In this document: piece by piece, positions 1 through 7,556 of the stretch
How positions within the stretch are numbered: the stretch's first letter is position 1
How the letters are laid out: each line of letters opens with the position of its first letter
Assembly (NCBI GenBank): GCA_018713105.1
Contig: DVFT01000139.1
Coordinates: forward strand, 1-64,000
Origin: Candidatus Limivivens merdigallinarum
GTDB taxonomy: Bacteria; Bacillota; Clostridia; Lachnospirales; Lachnospiraceae
DNA length: 64,000 nt
Reading direction: 5' to 3'
Program-made: the position numbers and the translations under genes
The notes under the pieces: generated by a model
What the model saw: only the letters and a program-made list of their open reading frames with translations
Told to the model about the DNA's origin: nothing
The model's database searches: none

Positions 1-127
1 TCAGGTTCTGTAGTATGCCAGTATCCTACAAGAGGAGTATAACAAAGAAAAAGAAGAAGCGGGAGATTATCCGAAAAAGGGTTTCATAACCCCATCGGTG
101 CCTTTCGCAGAAAGGTGGTTTATAAGA

Positions 128-766
128 ATGAAGAAAACCGATCATTATGAGCAATGGTGCGAAGAATGGCGTCAGAGATTTCTGGCTGAGGATGTGGAGG
201 AATTAAGAAGAAAGATCCCGGAGCTGGAAGACCGAGGGGATGCCTTGTCTATATGTCATTTCGGACGGAGATACCTGATCCGGAAAGATACGGGGGAGAT
301 CCTGGCACAGGACGGGACGGAACCGATGCGGTATCAGGTGAAGCTGAATATTTACACACTGTTCGGATATGTGCAGAAGGGAGCATCCTTAAGGGGACAG
401 TGGGTGCCTTTCTCGGAGCTTCCCCATTCCCGTCCGTTCGTTCCGGCTTTTCAGAAAGGGATCGTGGAAGCGTTTGCAGGGACATTTGCCGGTCATGTTT
501 CAGAGCTTCGGACGGCATATGAACGGATAGGCGGGAAGACACTGCCGTTTTCAGACGCAGGAGGAGAGATTTACGGGTTTGACTGCATTCCCATGAGATG
601 CTTTTTCTGGGACAGGGATGAGGAATTTGACGCTTCCGCCAACCTTCTCTTTGATGCAGGTGCGTCAGATTTTATCCACATCGAAAGTATTGTGACCATC
701 GCCGGGGAGGGGATTCGGAGACTGGCAGAAGCGGCAGGACTGCCCGAAAATCCAAGACTGTACTGA
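128..766 (+). CDS. DUF3786 family protein
   Basis: Product of 212 residues and unknown biochemical role. It resembles the 213-residue protein at 47457-48098 inside the acetyl-CoA synthase cluster: both have a conserved C-terminal stretch with a D/G-DEEF-x-x-SA pattern followed by a short LFDA/LFSD segment, and nearly equal length. The ATG at 128 is preferred over the upstream GTG at 98 because AAAGGTGG lies at 111-118 and the resulting length matches the paralogue. No signal peptide or membrane segment is seen, so it is probably cytoplasmic. DUF3786 proteins are known mostly from anaerobes with corrinoid/CODH systems; a role in corrinoid or methyl transfer chemistry is inference. The 97 bases before it hold nothing I can assign. 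Confidence 0.8.
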   Translation: MKKTDHYEQWCEEWRQRFLAEDVEELRRKIPELEDRGDALSICHFGRRYLIRKDTGEILAQDGTEPMRYQVKLNIYTLFGYVQKGASLRGQWVPFSELPHSRPFVPAFQKGIVEAFAGTFAGHVSELRTAYERIGGKTLPFSDAGGEIYGFDCIPMRCFFWDRDEEFDASANLLFDAGASDFIHIESIVTIAGEGIRRLAEAAGLPENPRLY

Positions 767-774
767 GGTCGCAC

Positions 775-803
775 TTGACTGGGCGGAAGGATACAGGTAG
801 AAT
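775..803 (+). promoter_or_regulatory. Sigma-A-type promoter of the lipid operon
   Basis: TTGACT (775-780), a 17-base spacer and TAGAAT (798-803), 24 bases before the ATG at 828. It starts just after the stop of the DUF3786 gene, so the acyltransferase, glycosyltransferase and following genes probably form a separate transcription unit. Confidence 0.6.
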
Positions 804-827
804 GAATGTTAGCAAGGAGGAACGTAT

Positions 828-1439
828 ATGGAATATACCTTTTATGCCATGTTAGGCTATGTACTGGGCAGCATTCCGTTCGGCTATCTGATCCCGCATT
901 GGCTGAAGGGCGTGGACGTCCGGAAACTGAGCCGGGATGGAAATCCAGGGACTGCCAATGCTTTTTTGTTCGGAGGTTTCTTCTGCGGCTGCCTGGTTCT
1001 GATTTTTGACCTGACGAAGGGAGCGCTTCCGCTGTTTTTGGCAGCCAGGAATGTGGATGTGACCGGTATGGCGTTTGCGCTGATCATGGCGGCGCCGGTG
1101 GTGGGGCACGCTTACCCGGTTTTTGAAAAGACGAAAGGCGGAGGGAAAGCAATCGCGGTATCCTTTGGAGTACTGCTGGGGCTGATGCCGTTCTCCCCTT
1201 GTCTGTTTGTATTGGCATTCTGGTATTTGTTTTACTCTCTGGTCATTGTGATCAAGCCGCACAGCCTCCGGACGATAGCGGCTTATTTCTGCTGGACGGT
1301 TTCAGAACTGTTCCTGCAGAAAAACAGATCGATGATTCTTGGCGTCTCATTGATTGCCGCAGTGGTCATCCGAAGACATTTCAGGGAGGTACGTGCACTG
1401 GAGCAGAAGGAAATTAAAATTTTGTTTGGAAAAGGATGA
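828..1439 (+). CDS. PlsY-like glycerol-3-phosphate acyltransferase family protein
   Basis: A 203-residue polytopic membrane protein of the PlsY family, which transfers acyl groups from acyl-phosphate to glycerol-3-phosphate. Visible family motifs are GSIPFGYL (residues 14-21), a DGNPGTAN box near 38-45 and GHAYPVF near 89-95 followed by KGGGKAIA. These motifs deviate from the usual GSGN...TN and FKGGKG forms, whereas a second, more standard copy lies at 28344-28991. This copy is therefore probably a specialised paralogue. AAGGAGG at 815-821 supports the start. Four bases separate it from the diacylglycerol glycosyltransferase gene, which suggests work in membrane glycolipid synthesis. Exact acyl acceptor is not predictable. 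Confidence 0.8.
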   Translation: MEYTFYAMLGYVLGSIPFGYLIPHWLKGVDVRKLSRDGNPGTANAFLFGGFFCGCLVLIFDLTKGALPLFLAARNVDVTGMAFALIMAAPVVGHAYPVFEKTKGGGKAIAVSFGVLLGLMPFSPCLFVLAFWYLFYSLVIVIKPHSLRTIAAYFCWTVSELFLQKNRSMILGVSLIAAVVIRRHFREVRALEQKEIKILFGKG

Positions 1440-1442
1440 GAG

Positions 1443-2579
1443 ATGAAAGTATTGATTTTATCCTGCAATACCGGCGGCGGACACAATGCCGCCGGAAGTG
1501 CAGTGAAGGAAAGGCTGCTGGCAGAGGGGCATGAGGCAGAGGTTTTCGATTATTTGACGCTGTCTGGCAAACGGACCTCCCGGCTGGTGGGAGATCTTTA
1601 TGTGGATATTGTCAAAGGGGCTCCAAGGCTTTTTGGGGCAGCCTATCATCTGGGTATGGCGGTAAGCCGTATTTCGAAGAAATCACCGGTTTATTATGCA
1701 AATGCGGTGATGGGGAAGTATCTCAGAAAATATTTAAAGGCAAATCCGGTGGACGCCATCGTCATGCCCCACCTTTATCCGGCGGAGACGCTCTGTTATT
1801 TGAAGAGAAAAGGGGTAAAGCTTCCCCTTACGGTGGCGGTTATGACGGATTATACCTGCATCCCGTTTTGGGAGGAGACGGATTGCGACTATTATATCGT
1901 CCCCCACTCGGATCTGGTGCCGGAGTGTGAGAAGAGAGGAATTCCCGGGGAGAAGCTGATTCCCCTTGGAATTCCGGTAAGCCCCAGATTTCTGGAAGAG
2001 ATCCCTGGGGAACAGGCGAAAGCCCATCTGGGATTTTCAAGGGACAAGAAGCTGCACCTGCTTTTGGGCGGAAGCATGGGGGCAGGAAAGCTGGTGGCGC
2101 TGGCAAAAGGCGTTTACCGGAAAAACGGTAAAAAAGACGAGATCGCAGTGATCTGCGGGAGTAATTTCAAGGTACGGGGAAAACTGGAAAAGGAATTTTC
2201 CGGCTGTAAGAACGTGCGCATTTACGGGCATACGGATGTCATGTACCTGTTTATGAAGGCAGCGGATATCATTTATACGAAGCCGGGCGGGCTGACCTCC
2301 ACGGAGGCGGCTGTGGTGCGAAAGCCATTGGTGCATACCTTCCCGATCCCGGGCTGTGAGACAGCCAACCGGCGCTTTTTCGTCAGCCGCGGAATGTCGG
2401 TTTCTGCCCGGACTGTAAAGGGTCTGGTATCGGCGGGATATAAGCTTCTGCATTCCAAGAAGAAGAAAAAGCGGATGAAAGGGGAACAGGCCAAGCAGAT
2501 CCGTCGCAGTTCTGCAGAAGCACTGGTGAACTTTCTGGAAGAAAAGGTAGAAGAAAGAAAAGGAGAAAAGGTAGAATGA
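1443..2579 (+). CDS. MGDG synthase / UgtP-type diacylglycerol glycosyltransferase
   Basis: A 378-residue GT28-like enzyme that would move a sugar from a UDP-sugar onto diacylglycerol, forming membrane glycolipid. The N-terminal domain opens with the MGDG-synthase signature SCNTGGGHNAAG (residues 7-18), and the C-terminal donor-binding half carries TKPGGLTSTEA near 279-289. The last 40 residues are very rich in Lys, Arg and Glu, fitting peripheral membrane attachment. It lies 3 bases after the PlsY-like gene and its stop overlaps the start of the next gene (ATGA type), so the three are co-transcribed. Sugar identity (glucose or galactose) and whether it is processive cannot be read from sequence. 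Confidence 0.85.
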   Translation: MKVLILSCNTGGGHNAAGSAVKERLLAEGHEAEVFDYLTLSGKRTSRLVGDLYVDIVKGAPRLFGAAYHLGMAVSRISKKSPVYYANAVMGKYLRKYLKANPVDAIVMPHLYPAETLCYLKRKGVKLPLTVAVMTDYTCIPFWEETDCDYYIVPHSDLVPECEKRGIPGEKLIPLGIPVSPRFLEEIPGEQAKAHLGFSRDKKLHLLLGGSMGAGKLVALAKGVYRKNGKKDEIAVICGSNFKVRGKLEKEFSGCKNVRIYGHTDVMYLFMKAADIIYTKPGGLTSTEAAVVRKPLVHTFPIPGCETANRRFFVSRGMSVSARTVKGLVSAGYKLLHSKKKKKRMKGEQAKQIRRSSAEALVNFLEEKVEERKGEKVE

Positions 2580-3670
2580 ATCAGGAAAAATTGTCAAGGG
2601 TAATCTCTGCGATGGGCGAAGCCGGGATCGATCTGTTTTTGCTCTCGGATCCGATGTCGGTCTACTATCTGACGGGCAAAAAGCTTACCTGCCTTGAGCG
2701 GATGATGGTTCTCCTCCTGGATTGCGAAGGGAATCACAGACTGGTAATCGGAAGGCTGTTTCCGCAGGATGAAGAGGAGCTGGGCGTGAAAGTCGTCTAT
2801 TTTGACGATACCGACGACTGCGTGGAAATTCTGGCAGGGGAAATGCGGAAAGGATGCCGTATCGGGATCGACAAGAGCTGGCCGTCCGGGTTCCTGCTTC
2901 GGCTGATGGAGCTGAGGGCGGGGGAGAGCTATGTCAATGCTTCCAGCCTCATTGACAAGATTCGCCAGATCAAGAGTAAGGACGAACAGGACAAGATGCG
3001 CAAAGCCTCTGCAGTCAATGATGAGTGTATCGGAGAACTGATAAAACGTCTGCCAAAGGATATGACAGAGCTGGAAGCGGGAGATGAGCTTCTCTCTATC
3101 TATCTGGATCATGGGGCAGAGGGACATTCCTTTGATCCCATCATCGCCTATGGAGAGCATGCCGCCGATCCACATCATGAGCCGGATCATTCCAAGGGAG
3201 ATTACGGAGATGCGGTGGTGATCGATGTGGGATGCCTGGTAGACGGATACTGTGCGGATATGACGAGGACGGTATTCTTAGGCGAAGCTACCGATCAGGC
3301 GAAGGAGATTTACCGGATCGTCAGGGAGGCAAACCGCCGGGGGATTGAGGCTGTAAAACCGGGAGTGCGTTTTGCAGATGTGGACCGGGCTGCACGAAGC
3401 TATATTGAGGAGATGGGATATGGTTCCTATTTTACGCACCGGACGGGGCACTGCATCGGGATGGAGGTTCATGAGTTCGGGGATGTGTCCTCTGTCAATG
3501 AGGAGATCCTGAAGCCGGGGATGATTTTTTCTGTGGAACCTGGAATCTATGTGCCGGGAACGGCAGGGGTTCGGATCGAGGATCTGGTCCTGGTGACGGA
3601 GGACGGCGCAGAGGTTCTGAATCATTTTACCAAGGATCTCATTGAAATCCCTTGGGAAGAGGAGAAGTAA
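2576..3670 (+). CDS. Xaa-Pro aminopeptidase (M24 family, aminopeptidase P-like)
   Basis: A cytoplasmic metallopeptidase of 364 residues that removes N-terminal residues next to proline. The N-terminal creatinase-like domain covers about 1-130 and the pita-bread M24 domain about 135-355. All five metal ligands are in place: Asp217 (VVIDVGC), Asp228 (CADMTRT), His292 (RTGHCIGME), Glu321 (SVEPGIYV) and Glu335 (GVRIEDLV), so it should be active with two Mn or Co ions. Its ATG overlaps the glycosyltransferase stop codon by four bases, suggesting translational coupling, although the functions are unrelated. Length is usual for the family. Confidence 0.92.
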   Translation: MNQEKLSRVISAMGEAGIDLFLLSDPMSVYYLTGKKLTCLERMMVLLLDCEGNHRLVIGRLFPQDEEELGVKVVYFDDTDDCVEILAGEMRKGCRIGIDKSWPSGFLLRLMELRAGESYVNASSLIDKIRQIKSKDEQDKMRKASAVNDECIGELIKRLPKDMTELEAGDELLSIYLDHGAEGHSFDPIIAYGEHAADPHHEPDHSKGDYGDAVVIDVGCLVDGYCADMTRTVFLGEATDQAKEIYRIVREANRRGIEAVKPGVRFADVDRAARSYIEEMGYGSYFTHRTGHCIGMEVHEFGDVSSVNEEILKPGMIFSVEPGIYVPGTAGVRIEDLVLVTEDGAEVLNHFTKDLIEIPWEEEK

Positions 3671-3702
3671 AAAGAAAAACCGGTTAGGAAGGTACGGATA
3701 CG

Positions 3703-5238
3703 ATGAATGGATTGAGTCAAAAGAGATACCTGAAGCTGTCACCTCCCACAAAGGAGGATCAGCGCTCCTTCCGCCAGAGGATTCTGGACGGGCTGGGGAT
3801 GGAAGAGGGACAGGTGAGGATTCCGGCGTCTGCGCTGAGAAGCCTGTATCCTCTCTGTGAGGAAGCTGGATGGGAGCTGACGGTTTCTCTGGGTTTTGAC
3901 GGGTTTTCCTGGGTTGTCCTCAATCTGGAGAAGGGAGATACTGCTGGTGAACACTTAGGGATCGCGGTGGATCTTGGGAGCACGACCGTGGTGCTAAGCC
4001 TTATGGATATGAATACCGGGGAGAGCCTTGGGAAAGTCAGCGTCTTCAACCGCCAGATTGCCCATGGGCAGGATATCCTATCCCGGATCTTCTACAGCAA
4101 GGATCATCCGGAAGCGTTGGAGGAGCTTCGCCTTAACACGGTGAAAAGCATTCAGGAGGGTATGGAGCTCTTGTCAGGGGAGACCGGAAAGAAAGCATCG
4201 AAGGCGCTTTCTATGGTAATAGCCGGAAACACTGCCATGATCCATTTTCTGGTTGGAATGGATGCATTCTCCGTTTTCGCGGCGCCCTATGCGGTGAGGG
4301 CGGATCGGACGGGGTTTTTGGCAGCCGGGGAGCTTGGAATCCCTATTTCCGGCTATGTGTACTGTTTCCCGGCGAAGGCGAACTACCTGGGCGGCGACAT
4401 CATCAGCGGCTTGACGGCTGTGGGAATTCAGAAAAAGGAGAAGGTGAACGTCTTCTTCGATGTGGGCACCAACGGGGAACTGGTGGTGGGAAACCGGGAG
4501 TTTCTGGTCTGCGGAGCCGGAGCTGCGGGACCTGCCCTGGAAGGAGAAGTGGTAAAAACCGGGATGCGTGCTGTGGATGGAGCCGTGGATGCGGTATCCA
4601 TGGAAGACGGGGCGATCCGCCTTCATACCATCGGGGAAAAGCCGCCGATTGGAATCTGCGGTTCCGGGATCGTGGATCTGGTGGCTGAGCTGTTTCTAAG
4701 CGGCTGGATTGACTTCAGGGGAAGGTATGTGGAGGAAGCGTCTCCGTGGATCCAATACGATGGCGAGTATGAGGAATATGCGGTGGAATATGCCCCGGGG
4801 CTTAAGTTTTATCAGAGTGATATTGAGGAGTTTTTGCGGACCAAGGCAGCCGCTTACACGATGATGGAGTATATCCTGGATGCGGTAGGGCTCACCCTTG
4901 ACGATGTGGAGGGATTTTATATGGCAGGGGCTTTCGGAGCCCATATCCGCAAGGAATCTGCCGTGGCGATCGGGATGTACCCGGATGTGGAGCTTGGACG
5001 GATCCACCAGGTGGGAAACAGTTCCCTTCTGGGGGCAGAACAGATGCTCCTTGACCGAAGCCTCCTTAGAGAGGCCGAAGGGATTCTGGATCTCATGGAA
5101 TATGTGCAGTTTGGGGCGGTGGATAATTTCCTGCAGATTATGAACGCAGCCATGGCACTGCCCCATATGGATCTGGGACGGTTCCCCGCGGTACAGAAGG
5201 AACTTCTGCGCAGGCAAACGCAAAAAGAAAAGAAATAA
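3703..5238 (+). CDS. RACo-like ASKHA-domain ATPase lacking the ferredoxin domain
   Basis: A 511-residue protein homologous to AcsV (45529-47460), the reductive activator of the corrinoid iron-sulfur protein. Residues about 1-75 match the AcsV linker/middle region (an xPPTxxD motif, then RIP.S.L), and from about 86 the ASKHA ATPase begins with GIAVDLGSTT. Further matches are FDVGTNGELV, CGAGAAGPA, GICGSGIVDL and MAGAFGAHI. The N-terminal [2Fe-2S] domain of AcsV is absent and the few cysteines are scattered, so electrons would have to come from another protein or the job differs. RamA/RACo relatives use ATP to drive reduction of Co(II) corrinoid to Co(I). There is a 32-base gap from the aminopeptidase gene. 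Confidence 0.8.
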   Translation: MNGLSQKRYLKLSPPTKEDQRSFRQRILDGLGMEEGQVRIPASALRSLYPLCEEAGWELTVSLGFDGFSWVVLNLEKGDTAGEHLGIAVDLGSTTVVLSLMDMNTGESLGKVSVFNRQIAHGQDILSRIFYSKDHPEALEELRLNTVKSIQEGMELLSGETGKKASKALSMVIAGNTAMIHFLVGMDAFSVFAAPYAVRADRTGFLAAGELGIPISGYVYCFPAKANYLGGDIISGLTAVGIQKKEKVNVFFDVGTNGELVVGNREFLVCGAGAAGPALEGEVVKTGMRAVDGAVDAVSMEDGAIRLHTIGEKPPIGICGSGIVDLVAELFLSGWIDFRGRYVEEASPWIQYDGEYEEYAVEYAPGLKFYQSDIEEFLRTKAAAYTMMEYILDAVGLTLDDVEGFYMAGAFGAHIRKESAVAIGMYPDVELGRIHQVGNSSLLGAEQMLLDRSLLREAEGILDLMEYVQFGAVDNFLQIMNAAMALPHMDLGRFPAVQKELLRRQTQKEKK

Positions 5239-5254
5239 AAAGTCAAAAAAGTAG

Positions 5255-5283
5255 TTGACATTTGGGAGATTATAAGATATACT
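5255..5283 (+). promoter_or_regulatory. tRNA-Met promoter
   Basis: TTGACA (5255-5260), 17-base spacer, TATACT (5278-5283); transcription would start near 5290, a few bases before the mature tRNA. Confidence 0.75.
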
Positions 5284-5295
5284 GGCAGAGTTCGC

Positions 5296-5369
5296 GGCGG
5301 AATAGCTCAGTTGGCTAGAGCATACGGTTCATACCCGTAGTGTCGAGAGTTCGAATCTCCCTTCCGCTA
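5296..5369 (+). tRNA. tRNA-Met (CAU), elongator type
   Basis: A 74-base cloverleaf: acceptor GGCGGAA pairs with TTCCGCT (one G-U at the end), D-stem GCTC/GAGC, anticodon stem TACGG/CCGTA around loop TTCATAC with anticodon CAT, T-loop TTCGAAT with one A-C mismatch in its stem. The acceptor and D-loop look like elongator methionine tRNA; it lacks the initiator GGG/CCC anticodon stem and does not resemble tRNA-Ile2. The CCA end is not encoded. Confidence 0.95.
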
Positions 5370-5377
5370 CTGTGAAT

Positions 5378-5403
5378 AGCCCAGTGTATGCTGGGCTTTT
5401 TTT
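5378..5403 (+). terminator. Terminator after tRNA-Met
   Basis: AGCCCAG, 6-base loop, CTGGGCT, then a run of T. Directly behind the tRNA. Confidence 0.85.
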
Positions 5404-5423
5404 GTGCCAGCCGTATTTTTCTG

Positions 5424-5452
5424 TTGATTTTTAGAATGATGTTTAGTATATT
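5424..5452 (+). promoter_or_regulatory. Promoter of the plsX-acpP-rnc-smc-ftsY operon
   Basis: TTGATT (5424-5429), 17 bases, TATATT (5447-5452), located after the tRNA terminator and 25 bases before the plsX start. No clear FapR-type palindrome is seen. Confidence 0.55.
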
Positions 5453-5477
5453 AATGTATAGCATAGGAGGAAAGAAT

Positions 5478-6476
5478 ATGCAGACGTTAGTCAAAGTGGT
5501 TGTCGATGCCATGGGCGGAGACAATGCGCCGGCAGAGGTGGTGAAGGGGGCCGTGGATGCCGTGAATGCACGGAAGGACATCAAAGTCATCCTGACAGGT
5601 CAGAAGCCTCTGGTGGAGAGAGAATTGCAGAAGTATACGTTTCCCAAAGAGCAGGTGGAGTTGGTCCATGCATCCGAAGTGATTGAGATGGCAGAGCCGC
5701 CTGTGAATGCCGTTCGAACCAAGAGGGATTCCTCCCTGGTGGTGGGGATGAATCTGGTGAGGCGCGGGGAGGCAGATGCGTTGGTTTCAGCAGGGAGTAC
5801 AGGAGCTGTCCTCGTGGGAGGACAGGTTCTCGTGGGCAGGCTCAAAGGAGTGGAGCGTCCTCCGCTTGCGCCCCTGATTCCCACGAAGAACGGGGTGAGT
5901 CTCCTGGTGGACTGCGGCGCCAATGTGGATGCCAGACCGTCCCACCTGCTCCAGTTCGCGAAGATGGGATCCATCTATATGGAGCATGTGGTGGGGATCA
6001 AGAATCCCCGTGTCGGGATCGTCAACATCGGCGCAGAGGAGGAGAAAGGCAACGCGTTGGTAAAAGAGACGTTCCCGCTTCTTAAGGAATGCGGGGATAT
6101 CAACTTTATCGGCAGCGTGGAAGCCAGGGATATCCCATCCGGTGTCTGTGACGTGATCGTGTGTGAGGCTTTTGTGGGAAATGTAATTCTGAAGCTTTAC
6201 GAAGGGGTGGCTTCGACACTGATCGGCAAGGTGAAGGAGGGACTGATGTCCGATCTTCGCAGCAAGGTCGGTGCACTTCTCATAAAGCCTGCGCTGAAGA
6301 CAACGCTGAAGTCTTTTGACAGCAGCAAGTACGGCGGAGCTCCGCTTCTGGGACTGAAAGGGCTGGTGGTCAAGACCCACGGAAGCTCGAAAGCAGGGGA
6401 GATCAAAAATTCCATTATACAGTGCGTTCAGTTTAAACAGCAGGAGATCAACGAAAAGATCAAGGAACGTATCTGA
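5478..6476 (+). CDS. plsX: Phosphate acyltransferase PlsX
   Basis: PlsX turns acyl-ACP and phosphate into acyl-phosphate, the donor used by PlsY at the membrane. The 332-residue product begins with the family hallmark VVDAMGGDNAP and continues with SAGSTGA and NIGAEEEKGN. The ATG at 5478 has AGGAGG at 5465-5470; the longer reading frame that begins at 5388 would start inside the tRNA terminator and is rejected. It is followed by acpP after 67 bases, the usual arrangement, so acyl carrier and acyl-phosphate supply are made together. Two PlsY-type partners are encoded in this window, at 828 and 28344. Confidence 0.95.
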   Translation: MQTLVKVVVDAMGGDNAPAEVVKGAVDAVNARKDIKVILTGQKPLVERELQKYTFPKEQVELVHASEVIEMAEPPVNAVRTKRDSSLVVGMNLVRRGEADALVSAGSTGAVLVGGQVLVGRLKGVERPPLAPLIPTKNGVSLLVDCGANVDARPSHLLQFAKMGSIYMEHVVGIKNPRVGIVNIGAEEEKGNALVKETFPLLKECGDINFIGSVEARDIPSGVCDVIVCEAFVGNVILKLYEGVASTLIGKVKEGLMSDLRSKVGALLIKPALKTTLKSFDSSKYGGAPLLGLKGLVVKTHGSSKAGEIKNSIIQCVQFKQQEINEKIKERI

Positions 6477-6543
6477 AAGGCTTGGAAGGGCAAATGGGCT
6501 TCCTGGCAGATTTAAGAAAAAGATGTAAGAGAGGATTGATGTT

Positions 6544-6774
6544 ATGGAATTCGAAAAATTACAGCAAATTATTGCCGAGGTATTGAATGTAGATGCGGAC
6601 GAGATTACCCCGGAGACTACATTTGTGGATGATTTGGGAGCAGACTCCCTGGACGTATTCCAGATTATTATGGGCATCGAGGAAGAATTTGACATTGAAA
6701 TTCCCAATGAAGAGGCGGAGAAGATCGTATCCGTAGGGGATGCGGTAGAACAGATTAAAAACGCATTGAACTAA
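6544..6774 (+). CDS. acpP: Acyl carrier protein
   Basis: A 76-residue acidic carrier for fatty acid synthesis. The 4'-phosphopantetheine site is Ser35 in GADSLDVF, and the helical pattern and length are standard. It lies between plsX and rnc, the same order as in many Firmicutes. A short hairpin follows at 6788 that could lower transcription into rnc and smc relative to this very abundant protein. Confidence 0.97.
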   Translation: MEFEKLQQIIAEVLNVDADEITPETTFVDDLGADSLDVFQIIMGIEEEFDIEIPNEEAEKIVSVGDAVEQIKNALN

Positions 6775-6787
6775 ATGATGTGCTGCG

Positions 6788-6815
6788 AAAGGGATGTTTT
6801 GCAACATCCCTTTTT
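6788..6815 (+). terminator. Intra-operon hairpin/attenuator between acpP and rnc
   Basis: AAAGGGATGTT, loop TTGC, AACATCCCTTT followed by T. A terminator-like 11-bp stem 30 bases before rnc; as no separate rnc promoter is obvious, it is probably a partial terminator. Confidence 0.65.
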
Positions 6816-6845
6816 CATTCACAGCAATACAAGAAGGAGCAAAGT

Positions 6846-7556
6846 ATGGAGCCAAATTTTTTTCATAAGTTAGAGGAAGCCAGCGGTTATACCTTCCAGA
6901 ACAAGCTTTTGCTCAAGCAGGCGATGACGCACAGTTCCTACGCCAACGAGCGCCGCTATAAAAAGCTGAAGGATAATGAACGGCTGGAATTTTTGGGAGA
7001 TGCCGTGCTGGAGGTCATCAGCAGCGAATATCTGTTTCGGCATTATCCCGAGCTGCCGGAGGGGGACTTGACGAAGCTTCGGGCAAGTATTGTGTGCGAG
7101 CCGACTTTGGCGATGTGCGCCGGGGAGCTGAACCTGGGGGAATATCTGCTTCTGGGAAAAGGAGAGGAGCATACCGGAGGGAGAAACCGGAATTCCATCG
7201 TCTCCGACGCTATGGAGGCTTTGATCGGAGCAATCTATCTGGATGGTGGTTTTGCTAGCGCAAAAGAATTCGTACACCGTTTTATTATGACGGATATTGA
7301 GCACAAAAAACTCTTTTATGATAGCAAGACTATTCTGCAGGAGATTGTACAGAGAGATTTCAAGGATGAGGAGATCAGCTATGTACTCGCCGGAGAGGAA
7401 GGACCGGACCACGACAAGACCTTCTTGGTGGATCTGATGGTGGGAGAGAAGCATCTAAGCAGTGGAAAAGGCAGGACAAAGAAGGCGGCGGAGCAGGACG
7501 CGGCATATCACTGCCTGATCAAATGGAAAGGACAAGAAAAACATCCATGTATTTAA
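6846..7556 (+). CDS. rnc: Ribonuclease III
   Basis: RNase III cuts double-stranded RNA in rRNA and mRNA maturation. The 236-residue protein has the signature ERLEFLGDAVLEV, an N-terminal nuclease domain to about 150 and a C-terminal dsRNA-binding domain ending with GRTKKAAEQDAA. The ATG at 6846 follows AGAAGGAGC; an in-frame upstream start at 6780 would lie in the attenuator hairpin and is not used. The stop overlaps the smc start by ten bases, implying coupled translation. Confidence 0.96.
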   Translation: MEPNFFHKLEEASGYTFQNKLLLKQAMTHSSYANERRYKKLKDNERLEFLGDAVLEVISSEYLFRHYPELPEGDLTKLRASIVCEPTLAMCAGELNLGEYLLLGKGEEHTGGRNRNSIVSDAMEALIGAIYLDGGFASAKEFVHRFIMTDIEHKKLFYDSKTILQEIVQRDFKDEEISYVLAGEEGPDHDKTFLVDLMVGEKHLSSGKGRTKKAAEQDAAYHCLIKWKGQEKHPCI

